Assembly (NCBI GenBank): GCA_902766435.1
Contig: CACXDM010000162.1
Coordinates: forward strand, 1-39,614
Source of the DNA: an uncultured Erysipelotrichaceae bacterium
GTDB lineage: Bacteria > Bacillota_I > Bacilli_A > Erysipelotrichales > Erysipelotrichaceae
Length of the DNA: 39,614 nucleotides
Direction: 5' to 3'
Of the stretch, positions 24,524 through 32,143 are shown one piece after another. Position 1 is the stretch's first letter. Every line of letters begins with the position of its first letter. The position numbers and the translations under genes are program-made. Under the pieces are notes generated by a model that was not told the origin of the DNA, did not search any database, and saw nothing but the letters and a program-made list of their open reading frames with translations.

Positions 24524-24554
24524 ATCGTAAAACCGTTCCCTGAGGAACGGTCAA
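24524..24554 (-). promoter_or_regulatory. MerR-type promoter with 19-bp spacer and operator dyad
   Basis: On the minus strand TTGACC (24549-24554) and TACGAT (24524-24529) are 19 bases apart. A perfect 8-bp dyad, ACCGTTCC-ctga-GGAACGGT (24532-24551), fills the spacer. Overlong spacers bearing a dyad are the signature of promoters twisted open by MerR proteins. Confidence 0.75.
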
Positions 24555-24613
24555 TGCTGTATTTTGCGCGATATTCCCAAGGCCGGAATGACCGTGGAGA
24601 CGCCGGATTTCCA

Positions 24614-24643
24614 TTGTATGAGGATACGTTTGTGAAGTAGAAT
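24614..24643 (+). promoter_or_regulatory. Putative promoter of the zinc-ribbon gene
   Basis: TTGTAT (24614-24619), an 18-base spacer and TAGAAT (24638-24643), followed by a leader of about 28 bases with an aggagg SD. Confidence 0.5.
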
Positions 24644-24671
24644 ATTGTCATATCTTTCAGGAGGAAACACG

Positions 24672-25625
24672 ATGAAATGTCCTGTCTGCGGTAAAGAAAT
24701 TAAAGATACGGAAACGGTATGCCCTGAATGCGGCGCAAGGCTGACGGAAACGGCAGAAACCACGGAAAATACAGAAGAAACAAATACGGAACAGATCTCT
24801 GAAACAGAGGAAATCCCTGCTGAAGAAACGGAACAGCCGGCAGCGCAAGAGGAAACACCTGATCAGGAACAGGAAAGTTCTGCTGTGCCTGATGAGCAGG
24901 TTCAGCCGGAAGAGGAAGTAAAGCAGGAAACAGAAGAAATAACAGAAACTGTTTCTGATGAAGAGAAGTCTTCTGAAGAAGAGGCGACTCAGCCGGAAGA
25001 GGAGACTGCGGCAGATACGGCAGCTGAAGCAGAAGAGAGCACTCAGGAAACTGCCGCCAAAGAGAAAAAGCCGCGCGGTAAGAAGCTTGGCTGGATCATT
25101 ATTCTGGCAGCTTTGTTTATCGGAATTACATTCGGGCTGTTCGTTATGACGAAACGGGGCAGCGGAGCGGAAAAGACACTGAATGAGTACTATCAGACAC
25201 TGAATCAGATGTATGATGTGGAAACGGTGGAAGATCTGACGTCTGTTTACCGTAAGATCTATACACTGACAATTCCAAACGAGGAATATTATGAGTCGCT
25301 GAAGGAATGGTACGGAGTTTCATCAAAGGATGAGCTGTTCAGTGAGATGGCGGAAATGAATTTCTCGTCACTCCGTGATCTGGATGAAGAACTGAGAAAC
25401 AGATCGAAGTTTACATGGGTGATTAACGGAACGGAAGTTCTTGAACCCGCACAGGCAAAGGATTTACTGAATGCTTCGGCGGAAGTATACGGACTGGATA
25501 AACAGGCAGTCAGTGAAGTTGACCGGTTTGATGTGGCGCTGACTGACATGGATGCCGAACCGTTCACAACGGAACAGTCGGTCTATGTTTATCAGTACAA
25601 CGGCAGATGGTATGTGATGCAGTAA
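24672..25625 (+). CDS. Zinc-ribbon membrane protein with acidic linker
   Basis: The 317-residue product begins with a zinc ribbon (residues 3-21: CPVCG...CPECG), followed by a roughly 110-residue low-complexity stretch of Glu, Thr, Gln and Ala, one transmembrane helix (139-160, LGWIIILAALFIGITFGLF) after basic residues, and an extracytoplasmic domain of about 155 residues (YYQTLNQMYDVETVEDLTSVY onwards) that I do not recognise. Predicted topology is N-terminus inside. ATG 24672 has an aggagg SD. Zinc-ribbon plus one-helix proteins are common in Gram-positives, sometimes with cell-envelope roles, but the function here is unknown. Confidence 0.8.
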   Translation: MKCPVCGKEIKDTETVCPECGARLTETAETTENTEETNTEQISETEEIPAEETEQPAAQEETPDQEQESSAVPDEQVQPEEEVKQETEEITETVSDEEKSSEEEATQPEEETAADTAAEAEESTQETAAKEKKPRGKKLGWIIILAALFIGITFGLFVMTKRGSGAEKTLNEYYQTLNQMYDVETVEDLTSVYRKIYTLTIPNEEYYESLKEWYGVSSKDELFSEMAEMNFSSLRDLDEELRNRSKFTWVINGTEVLEPAQAKDLLNASAEVYGLDKQAVSEVDRFDVALTDMDAEPFTTEQSVYVYQYNGRWYVMQ

Positions 25626-25648
25626 AGGGGTGGGAAACCATCCTTTTT
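25626..25648 (+). terminator. Rho-independent terminator after the zinc-ribbon gene
   Basis: The stem aggggtgg/ccatcctt (two G-T pairs) with a gaaa loop runs into tttttct, directly after the stop codon. Confidence 0.75.
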
Positions 25649-25667
25649 CTTTCGGCGCTCATGTATA

Positions 25668-26537
25668 ATGAATCCGATGACACGAAATCAGAAAACAGAC
25701 CGGACAGTCCGGCGAAGAAACAGACAATCTTTCCCCATACTGCCTCTGATCGGTGTTCTTGTGCTTGCGGTGATCTGCTGCGCGGTTATCCTGAAGAAGT
25801 CACGTCCCAAATGGGAACTGACGGTAAACGAGACATCCGACGCAAAAGGAAGAACATACCATTCTTATGACTGGCGTAATCTTAAACGTGACGGGGACAG
25901 ACTGACATATGAAGATGAACATTATACTTCCGCCCAGGGAATAGATGTCTCTTCCCATCAGGATGAGATTGACTGGCAGGCGGTCAGTGAAGACGGCATT
26001 GAATTTGTTTTTCTGCGTGTCGGCTACCGGGGATATACCGAGGGAGGTCTCTTTGAGGACCAATACTTCAGAACCAATCTGATCGGCGCCCGTCAGGCCG
26101 GACTGAAAATCGGGGTGTATTTCTTCTCACAGGCAGTCTCTGCGGAAGAAGCCGTGGAAGAGGCAGAGTTCATGCTGGAGATTCTCGGTGACTCAAGACT
26201 CGATCTGCCGGTGGTGTTTGATATGGAGGAACCGGAGAACGGCGATACCGGACGTACGGAAATTCTCTCCCGTGAAGAACAGACTGCTTCCGCTCTGGCG
26301 TTTATGGAGCGTACGGCTGAGGCAGGATATTCCGTAATGATCTATGACAGCTCGGCGCGCTATGAGGACGATTATGATCTGACTGCTCTGCAGGGAATTA
26401 AAAAATGGACAGCCCGGTATGGTGATACACCTGACTTTCCATATGCGTTTGAAATATGGCAGTATACCGACAATGGATCGGTGGAGGGCATTGAGGGCGG
26501 TACGGATATGAATATCATGTTTCTGCCGAAGGACTAA
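25668..26537 (+). CDS. Membrane-anchored GH25 lysozyme
   Basis: A predicted N-acetylmuramidase cutting peptidoglycan glycan strands outside the membrane. The 289-residue product has a basic N-terminus (TVRRRNRQ), a signal anchor (about 23-43), and a glycoside hydrolase 25 domain (90-287) with GIDVSSHQ (D93), the catalytic DxE pair in VVFDMEEP (D185, E187) and WQYTDNG near the end. A linker of about 45 residues separates anchor and domain. Start choice is uncertain: ATG 25668 and 25677 both lack an SD, and a TATAAT (25664-25669) lies seven bases before the second. The stop codon overlaps that of yigZ on the other strand. Confidence 0.9.
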   Translation: MNPMTRNQKTDRTVRRRNRQSFPILPLIGVLVLAVICCAVILKKSRPKWELTVNETSDAKGRTYHSYDWRNLKRDGDRLTYEDEHYTSAQGIDVSSHQDEIDWQAVSEDGIEFVFLRVGYRGYTEGGLFEDQYFRTNLIGARQAGLKIGVYFFSQAVSAEEAVEEAEFMLEILGDSRLDLPVVFDMEEPENGDTGRTEILSREEQTASALAFMERTAEAGYSVMIYDSSARYEDDYDLTALQGIKKWTARYGDTPDFPYAFEIWQYTDNGSVEGIEGGTDMNIMFLPKD

Positions 26538-26552
26538 ATGTCCTTTTCTTTT
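26529..26552 (+). terminator. Possible terminator over the GH25 stop codon
   Basis: The stem aaggac/gtcctt with loop taaat contains the GH25 stop codon and precedes a broken T-run (ttcttttg). The same bases contain the end of the opposing yigZ gene. Confidence 0.45.
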
Positions 26553-27139
26553 GTGACAGTGCTGATATACTCCGCTTCAACAGTGCCGCGGGAAAGATTC
26601 CTTACGGCGTCCTCCGTATCTTCACGGTCGGAAAGAATCCAGGCAGTTACTGCTTCATCGTACTGAAGATCAATGATTTCGGTGTTTCTTCTCAGCCAGC
26701 CTTCAAGTGTTCCGGAAAGATCATACGGATAGCGTACGCGGTACTTTTTGACGGTAATCTCTTCTGTTTTGGCGGCGTTCGCAGCAGCCTGGGATACTGC
26801 TCCGGAATAGGCCCGGATCAGACCTCCGGCACCGAGTTTGACCCCTCCGAAATAACGGACAACGCAGGCGGCCGCATCACTGAGGCCGCTTTTTAAAAGA
26901 CTTTCAAGCATCGGGACTCCGGCAGTTCCGGCCGGTTCATGGTCATCCGACGAACGGCGGATACTGTTGTTTTCACCGACGACAAAAGCCGTGCAGACAT
27001 GTGTCGCATCAGGAAATTCTTTTCTGATCTTTTCGATATATGCACGTGCCTGTTCTTCTGTTTCCGTACGCATCAGGCAGGCGATGAAACGTGATTTATT
27101 GATTACCGTTTCTTCCCGGTATTCTTCTTTCAGCCGCAT
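26534..27139 (-). CDS. YigZ/IMPACT family protein
   Basis: The 201-residue product belongs to the YigZ/YvyE (IMPACT) family, whose eukaryotic member modulates translation control; the bacterial role is not settled. Recognisable parts: KSRFIACLMRTETEEQARAYI near the N-terminus, the conserved SSDDHEPAGTAGVPML and YFGGVKLGAGGLIRAYSGAV, and a C-terminal DUF1949-type domain from about residue 133 (YPYDLSGTLEGWLR). I start it at ATG 27139 behind a ggaagag SD; an upstream frame continues into the mutL promoter region and mutL itself without support. It is divergent from mutL with 52 bases between starts. Confidence 0.92.
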   Translation of the reverse strand: MRLKEEYREETVINKSRFIACLMRTETEEQARAYIEKIRKEFPDATHVCTAFVVGENNSIRRSSDDHEPAGTAGVPMLESLLKSGLSDAAACVVRYFGGVKLGAGGLIRAYSGAVSQAAANAAKTEEITVKKYRVRYPYDLSGTLEGWLRRNTEIIDLQYDEAVTAWILSDREDTEDAVRNLSRGTVEAEYISTVTKEKDI

Positions 27140-27166
27140 TTTCAACTCTTCCTCTTTTTTCCATTG

Positions 27167-27172
27167 TATAAT
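27167..27172 (+). promoter_or_regulatory. Putative -10 box of the mutL-miaA operon
   Basis: A perfect TATAAT lies 20 bases before the mutL ATG. No clear -35 is visible at the right distance. The same AT-rich bases (attgtataataat) are nearly symmetrical and may supply the -10 for yigZ on the other strand. Confidence 0.45.
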
Positions 27173-27191
27173 AATCCGAAAGGATTGGACT

Positions 27192-28946
27192 ATGGGAAGA
27201 ATTAAACAGCTTGATTCACTGACAACGAATATGATTGCGGCCGGTGAAGTCGTGGAAAGACCGATGGGTGTTGTAAAGGAACTGGTGGAGAATTCCATCG
27301 ATGCCGAAAGCACCAGAATCGATATTCTGATTGAAGAAGGCGGCATGAAGAAACTGACGGTCACCGACAACGGCACCGGTATGGACAGCGCGGATGCCGA
27401 GATGTCTTTTCAGCGTCATGCGACCTCCAAAATCCGTTCGCAGAATGATCTCTGGACCATTCATACACTCGGTTTCAGAGGTGAAGCTCTGCCTTCGATT
27501 GCCTCGGTTGCCAAAGTGACGATGACGACTTCCGACGGAAATGATTCTTCCCGCATCATTATTGAATACGGCAAAAAGATCTCTGCTTCTCCTTATCCGT
27601 GTGATCAGGGGACGGAGATTACCGTGGAAGGACTGTTTTACCGCACCCCGGCAAGACTGAAACATATGCGCAGCGCAGCGTATGAGTCTTCTCTGATTCA
27701 GGATGTTGTCCTGAAGTTTGCCTTGTCCCATCCCGAGATCTCCTTCCATTTATATAATGAGGGAAGGGAAACGTTCTCAACAAGCGGACAGGGTGATCTG
27801 CTTGAAGTGATCTTTCAGGCGTACGGCAGAAACGCGGCGGAAAATGCAGTTGAGGTTTCTTTCCGGGATTTTGACTATGAAGTGGAAGGGTATCTTCTGA
27901 AGCCGTCTGTCAGCCGTGCTTCGCGGAATGCGATGCATCTGTTTCTCAACGGCAGAATGGTGCGGACATATAAGCTGTACCAGGCTGTCAGAGAGGGGTA
28001 TGATCAGCTGATCCCGGCCGGAAGATTTCCCGTCTGTGTTCTGAATATTACAATGGATCCGCATCTTCTGGATGTAAACGTTCATCCTTCTAAATGGGAG
28101 GTCCGTCTTTCAAAGGAACTGCAGCTTGAAACACTGCTGAGAACGGAAGTAAGAAATGCCATGATGGCTTCGATGCCTGCTCCGGCTGCTTCCCTCAGTG
28201 AGGCAAGAACCTATTATTATGAGCCGCTTTCATTTGATACGGACGCGCTCGTTCCCGAAACCACAAAAAAGGAAGAACCGGTTAAAGAACCGGAAGAAGT
28301 AAAACAGCCCGTTATTGAAAAGAAACCTGTAAAGGAACCCGTACAGGAAACTCCCGCAGCAGAGGAGGAAGAGGAAAAACCTGATTTTCCTGCCATGGAG
28401 GTGATCGGGCAGTTCCGGGGGAAATATATTATATGCAGTACGGCATCCGGTCTTGTTCTGATCAGACAGAATGCCGCAGACAGAAGAATCCGTTATGAAG
28501 AGATTCTTTCCGCCATGAAGAACAGCAGACTGACAGAAGATCTTCTTCTGCCTGTTACAGTTCATGTGACGGATGCGCTGGCCGCAAGATGTGATGAGCT
28601 GAATGAAGCTGTCAGTGAAACAGGGATTTCTTTTGAGGTGTTCGGTCATGATACACTGGCAGTCCGCAGTCTTCCCTCATGGGCGAAGGGATTGTCCGGT
28701 GAGGCATTCCTTAAAGGTCTTGCGGAACTGTTTGAAAGTGATGAACTGCGGGCCGGTCAGGTTCAAAGCAATACAGCACTTGCGGCGGTAAGACATCTGC
28801 CGGGACTGAAAAACCTGACAATGGAAGACATGAAGGAACTTGTCCGGAAACTGTCTCTGTGTGAGAATCCGTTCCGTGATCTGAGCGGAAGGCCGGTCTT
28901 TATCGTACTGGATGAAAAAGAACTGGAAAAGGAGTTCCGCCGATGA
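27192..28946 (+). CDS. mutL: DNA mismatch repair protein MutL with degenerate endonuclease motifs
   Basis: The 584-residue product has the GHKL ATPase domain (1-330) with all motifs intact: LVENSIDAEST, DNGTGMD, RHATSKI and GFRGEALPSIASVA. A Pro/Glu/Lys-rich linker (about 365-395) leads to the C-terminal dimerisation domain. In that domain the endonuclease motif DQHAxxExxxxE reads RQNAADRRIRYE (residues 425-436), the usual Cys-containing ACKxAxR motif reads TALAAVR (528-534), and CPHGRP reads DLSGRP (563-568), so the metal ligands appear lost. ATG 27192 has an aaagga SD and matches the family N-terminus; the open frame upstream is spurious. miaA starts inside its stop codon (ATGA). Confidence 0.95.
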   Translation: MGRIKQLDSLTTNMIAAGEVVERPMGVVKELVENSIDAESTRIDILIEEGGMKKLTVTDNGTGMDSADAEMSFQRHATSKIRSQNDLWTIHTLGFRGEALPSIASVAKVTMTTSDGNDSSRIIIEYGKKISASPYPCDQGTEITVEGLFYRTPARLKHMRSAAYESSLIQDVVLKFALSHPEISFHLYNEGRETFSTSGQGDLLEVIFQAYGRNAAENAVEVSFRDFDYEVEGYLLKPSVSRASRNAMHLFLNGRMVRTYKLYQAVREGYDQLIPAGRFPVCVLNITMDPHLLDVNVHPSKWEVRLSKELQLETLLRTEVRNAMMASMPAPAASLSEARTYYYEPLSFDTDALVPETTKKEEPVKEPEEVKQPVIEKKPVKEPVQETPAAEEEEEKPDFPAMEVIGQFRGKYIICSTASGLVLIRQNAADRRIRYEEILSAMKNSRLTEDLLLPVTVHVTDALAARCDELNEAVSETGISFEVFGHDTLAVRSLPSWAKGLSGEAFLKGLAELFESDELRAGQVQSNTALAAVRHLPGLKNLTMEDMKELVRKLSLCENPFRDLSGRPVFIVLDEKELEKEFRR

Positions 28947-29848
28947 AGAAGGTCATTGTCATTGCCGGTCCGACCGCTTCGGGGAAAAGCGATTTTGCGG
29001 TGGAGCTGGCACAGAGGCTGAACGGCGAAGTGATCAGCGGCGATTCCATTCAGGTATACCGCGGTCTGGATATCGGTTCAGGCAAGATCACGGAAGAAGA
29101 AAAGAAAGGTGTAAGACATTATCTGATCGATACACTGTCTCCCTTTGAACAATACAGCGCTGCCGATTTCCAGAAGAATGCAAGACAGATCATCGACAGC
29201 AGTGAAAAACAGATGATTATCTGCGGCGGAACCGGTCTGTATCTGAAGGCCTGCCTGTATGACTATGCGTTTCAGGAAGAAGAGGAAGATACGGAAAGTG
29301 CGGAATTTGAAGAGATGGATAATGATTCCCTTTACGCGCTTCTGCTGAAGACGGATCCTCTGCAGGCGGAAAAGATACATCCCAACAACCGGCAGAGAAT
29401 CATCCGGAGTCTGACCATTGCAAGACGCACCGGCAGACCGCAGAGTGAGATTGTGGCAGAGCAGAAACATGAAATGATCTATGACGCGTTTATCGCCGGC
29501 TGTACGATGCCCCGTAATGAACTGTATGAGAGGATCAATCTCCGTGTGGGACAGATGTTTGAAGCGGGACTGCAGCGGGAAGTGGAAGGACTTCTTTCTT
29601 CCGGTGTTACATTCGATCATCCCTGCATGAAGGGAATCGGCTACCGGGAGTGGCGCGGTTACTTTAACGGAGATCTTTCGGCAGAGGAAGTGAAAGAGGA
29701 AATCCGGAAACATTCAAGGCAGTTTGCCAAAAGGCAGTACACATGGCTGAATCATCAGATGCCGGTGAAATGGTTTGATCCGCGTGTTGACAGTGAAAGA
29801 AAAGCCATGCTGGAAGAAATAGAAGATTGGAGCAGACAGAATGCGTGA
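28943..29848 (+). CDS. miaA: tRNA dimethylallyltransferase MiaA
   Basis: MiaA transfers a dimethylallyl group to N6 of A37 in tRNAs reading codons that begin with U. The 301-residue product has the P-loop GPTASGKS (9-16), GDSIQVYRGLDIGSGKIT, GGTGLYLKACLYD and NRQRIIRSLTIARRTGRP, with the later KGIGYREWRGYFNGD and FAKRQYTWL segments of the family. Length is normal. Its start overlaps the mutL stop by four bases and its end overlaps the next gene by eight, so three genes form a tight operon. mutL-miaA adjacency is widespread. Confidence 0.96.
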   Translation: MKKVIVIAGPTASGKSDFAVELAQRLNGEVISGDSIQVYRGLDIGSGKITEEEKKGVRHYLIDTLSPFEQYSAADFQKNARQIIDSSEKQMIICGGTGLYLKACLYDYAFQEEEEDTESAEFEEMDNDSLYALLLKTDPLQAEKIHPNNRQRIIRSLTIARRTGRPQSEIVAEQKHEMIYDAFIAGCTMPRNELYERINLRVGQMFEAGLQREVEGLLSSGVTFDHPCMKGIGYREWRGYFNGDLSAEEVKEEIRKHSRQFAKRQYTWLNHQMPVKWFDPRVDSERKAMLEEIEDWSRQNA

Positions 29849-30383
29849 AAAGAAAATCAGAAAAGATATTATCTCCGTATACTTACTGAAGGGTATCCTG
29901 ACGGCGTGTCTGCCGTGTCTGTATATTATTGTTGAACCGGCTCTGATACTCCACAAGCCGGAAGAGACCGGCGGGGCGATTCTGATTGCGGCAGCGGTAA
30001 TGGGAATATTTGCTATTGCGGCTTTGATCGCGGGGATGCGTCATGCCGGTAAGATATCGAAAGAGATCCGTGCGCTGGAACAGAACGGACATCTGCTTGA
30101 TGATGAAGATCTGGTCAGTCTGACAGATGAGTTCTCCTATGGTGATCACTGGCTGATCTATATGGATGATACCGACTGCCGTTTCTGGCTGAGAGATCAG
30201 ATCCGTTATATTCAGGCTGAGAAAAGTGATCAGCCTGATGCGGTAAAAGGCATCCTCCGGATCATTACGGACAGGAAGGAAGATGTCATGGTCTATACGA
30301 AGCAGGATGATGTTCCGGCTGTGCTGAAAAAGTGGATTTGGACCGACGGTCAGTCGGAGGATTCACGGGAATTGACAATCTGA
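29841..30383 (+). CDS. Two-helix membrane protein of unknown function
   Basis: I do not recognise this 180-residue protein. After a short basic N-terminus (REKKIRKD) come two hydrophobic segments (about 13-34 and 45-66), then a cytoplasmic-type domain of about 110 residues with EIRALEQNGHLLDDEDLVSL, DHWLIYMDDTDCRFWLRDQI and a terminal KKWIWTDGQ. The topology suggests both ends in the cytoplasm. It overlaps miaA by eight bases, so it is translated from the mutL-miaA message. The promoter of the next gene lies within its last codons. Confidence 0.7.
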   Translation: MREKKIRKDIISVYLLKGILTACLPCLYIIVEPALILHKPEETGGAILIAAAVMGIFAIAALIAGMRHAGKISKEIRALEQNGHLLDDEDLVSLTDEFSYGDHWLIYMDDTDCRFWLRDQIRYIQAEKSDQPDAVKGILRIITDRKEDVMVYTKQDDVPAVLKKWIWTDGQSEDSRELTI

Positions 30384-30402
30384 AACAACGGATTAATATA
30401 AT
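30372..30402 (+). promoter_or_regulatory. Promoter of the Bax-inhibitor-1 family gene
   Basis: A perfect TTGACA (30372-30377) is followed by TAATAT after 16 bases (30394-30399) or TATAAT after 19 (30397-30402). It overlaps the last codons of the upstream gene. Confidence 0.6.
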
Positions 30403-30429
30403 ATTTGTCACGAAAGGAAGGTGATATAT

Positions 30430-31152
30430 ATGAGTGAATACAACAGCCAGAGTCAGGTTTACTATGAGTCAGGTGAATCTTTAAGAACATATATTACAAA
30501 AGTATTTACAACAATGACGATCGGACTTCTGATCACAACATTAGTCGCATTTGACGGATATCTCTCTCTGATGCGGGGCGGTATCTTCCTGCAGGTGCTC
30601 TCAAGCGCACCCTGGATCGTCTATGTCCTTCTGTTTGCGGAACTCGGTGTGGCAATTGCGATGAGTATGGGAATCACGAAGTTCTCACCGATGACATGCC
30701 GGATTCTGTTCTTCGTCTATTCCGCGCTGACAGGTCTTACATTCAGCACACTGCCTCTTGCATATGGTGTGACAACTGTGTTTACGGCATTCCTGTTTGC
30801 GGCTGTACTGTTCGCATGCTGTGCAGTTATCGGCCATACGACAAATGTTGATCTGACACAGTTCAGAGGACTTCTCATGGGCGCTCTTCTGGCGCTTGTG
30901 CTTGTTTCCGTTATTTCACTGTTTGTGCCTGTGCTGCGGGAATCGATGTGGATCGGTTATCTGGGTCTTGCGGTATTCCTCGGTCTTACGGCATTCGATA
31001 TGCAGAAGATCAAGCAGTTCTATTACGGAACAGGTGAGGGAACGATCAGAGAAAGCCTGGCAGTCTATGCCGCTTTCCAGCTGTATCTTGATTTTATCAA
31101 TATGTTCCTGTATATCCTGAGGATTCTCGGAAGCAGAAGTTCCAGAAAGTAA
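30430..31152 (+). CDS. Bax inhibitor-1 (YccA/TMBIM) family membrane protein
   Basis: The 240-residue product has a short polar N-terminus (SEYNSQSQVYYESGES), then about seven hydrophobic helices, with LTGLTFSTLP, and ends in the family-typical AFDMQKIKQFYYGTGE and AAFQLYLDFINMFLYILRILG. BI-1 relatives in bacteria are pH-sensitive calcium-leak channels or membrane-quality-control partners of FtsH; the role here is inferred from family only. ATG 30430 has an aaggaagg SD; a GTG at 30421 is in frame but lies within the SD. A hairpin with a T-rich tail follows. Confidence 0.93.
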   Translation: MSEYNSQSQVYYESGESLRTYITKVFTTMTIGLLITTLVAFDGYLSLMRGGIFLQVLSSAPWIVYVLLFAELGVAIAMSMGITKFSPMTCRILFFVYSALTGLTFSTLPLAYGVTTVFTAFLFAAVLFACCAVIGHTTNVDLTQFRGLLMGALLALVLVSVISLFVPVLRESMWIGYLGLAVFLGLTAFDMQKIKQFYYGTGEGTIRESLAVYAAFQLYLDFINMFLYILRILGSRSSRK

Positions 31153-31161
31153 GTTTCAAAG

Positions 31162-31187
31162 AGACAGGTGAAAGACCTGTCTTTCTT
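31162..31187 (+). terminator. Terminator after the BI-1 family gene
   Basis: The stem agacaggt/acctgtct with loop gaaag is followed by ttctt. The SD of the CpXC gene starts three bases later, so this could be a leaky terminator allowing read-through. Confidence 0.6.
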
Positions 31188-31200
31188 ATCGGAGGATAAT

Positions 31201-31851
31201 ATGAGTACTTCATCGGAAATTAAATATATCTGTCCTTACTGCGGCAGAGAGATGACAATCACCATTTATCAGACGGTTAATGCCGATACGGATCCCGATC
31301 TCAGGGAAGCATGCATGAGCGGTGATATCTTCCGTCATTCCTGTCCGCACTGCCATACCGATTTCATGGTGCAGAATCCCCTTGTCTATTCGGATCCTTC
31401 CCATAAATTCGTGCTGTATGTTTCGGAAAACCCCGTCAGCGGGATCGCTGATTTTGCCGGACCTCTTGTCAGAAGCGGCTATCGCCTGAGAAGGTGTGAA
31501 AGCGTCCGGGCGTTTACGGAAAAAATACAGATCTTTGAGGACGGAATGGATGATGTGGCGGTGGAGCTTGCCAAGTATGACAGCTTCATTGAGTTCATCG
31601 ACAACCGCAAAGGCCGGCCGGAGGATGTAACTTCCGTTGAATATCAGAGGGTGTTTGACGGTGTGATGAAGATCAATATCCGCACCGATGACAAGGGACT
31701 GACATTCCATATTCCGGTGGGTATGCTGGAAGAGGAGATCGAAGAAGACAAAGAACGCTATGAAGTCAATGACGAAGACTTCCCGTGTGTAAACAGTGAC
31801 TGGATCATTTCCCTGTTTACCGAACCGGCCGGAAACGGCGTGCAGAACTGA
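31201..31851 (+). CDS. CpXC domain protein
   Basis: The 216-residue product starts with a CpXC domain, a small zinc-binding fold of unknown function: CPYCG (C11, C14) and SCPHCHTDF (C48, C51) bracket a roughly 33-residue insert, with a further cysteine at about 38. The following segment (QNPLVYSDPSHKFVLYV) is also typical. The remainder (about 80-216) has no recognisable motif and is acidic. The ATG at 31201 has a ggagg SD; the open frame upstream passes through the hairpin and lacks an SD. A strong terminator follows. Confidence 0.85.
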   Translation: MSTSSEIKYICPYCGREMTITIYQTVNADTDPDLREACMSGDIFRHSCPHCHTDFMVQNPLVYSDPSHKFVLYVSENPVSGIADFAGPLVRSGYRLRRCESVRAFTEKIQIFEDGMDDVAVELAKYDSFIEFIDNRKGRPEDVTSVEYQRVFDGVMKINIRTDDKGLTFHIPVGMLEEEIEEDKERYEVNDEDFPCVNSDWIISLFTEPAGNGVQN

Positions 31852-31861
31852 TCGGACATAA

Positions 31862-31890
31862 CCCGGAGATACTGTTCTCCGGGCTGTTTT
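31862..31890 (+). terminator. Rho-independent terminator after the CpXC gene
   Basis: A perfect 8-bp stem (cccggaga/tctccggg) with a six-base loop is followed by ctgtttta. Confidence 0.85.
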
Positions 31891-32004
31891 ATTCCATGAT
31901 TTAATATCATGCTTCGGCTTTACTTTTCGCGTCTTTTCCTCTACCATAATAAAGTCTTCGGACCATGTTGAAAATCGTTCGGAAGGACGGAAAGGAATGC
32001 AGCT

Positions 32005-32109
32005 ATGAAACAAGGCGTAGTGACTCTTCGTACAAACGATTTCGGATTCCGTGTCTGCGGTATCTGCCGGGCTGTTTTTTTCAACATGGAAAGAGATTCT
32101 TTAATATGA
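32005..32109 (+). CDS. Possible 34-codon leader ORF upstream of purE
   Basis: An ATG with an aaagga SD eight bases upstream opens a 34-residue frame (MKQGVVTLRTNDF...CGICRAVFF) that ends seven bases before the attenuator stem. It resembles no family I know, though it has a CxxC pair. It lies within the proposed aptamer helix, so it may be a coincidence of the RNA structure or a real leader peptide. Confidence 0.25.
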   Translation: MKQGVVTLRTNDFGFRVCGICRAVFFNMERDSLI

Positions 32110-32115
32110 AATGAT

Positions 32116-32143
32116 GCCTGTGGAGTATTCCATGGGCTTTTTT
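32116..32143 (+). terminator. Attenuator-type terminator in the pur leader
   Basis: The stem gcctgtgga/tccatgggc (two G-T pairs) with loop gtat is followed by six T. It lies five bases before the purE SD and must be bypassed to express the operon, unless transcription starts after it. Confidence 0.8.

Noticed and set aside
26967-27191. Upstream extension of mutL
   Set aside because: The MutL family begins at MGRIKQLDS; the extension is antisense to yigZ and precedes the SD and -10 box.
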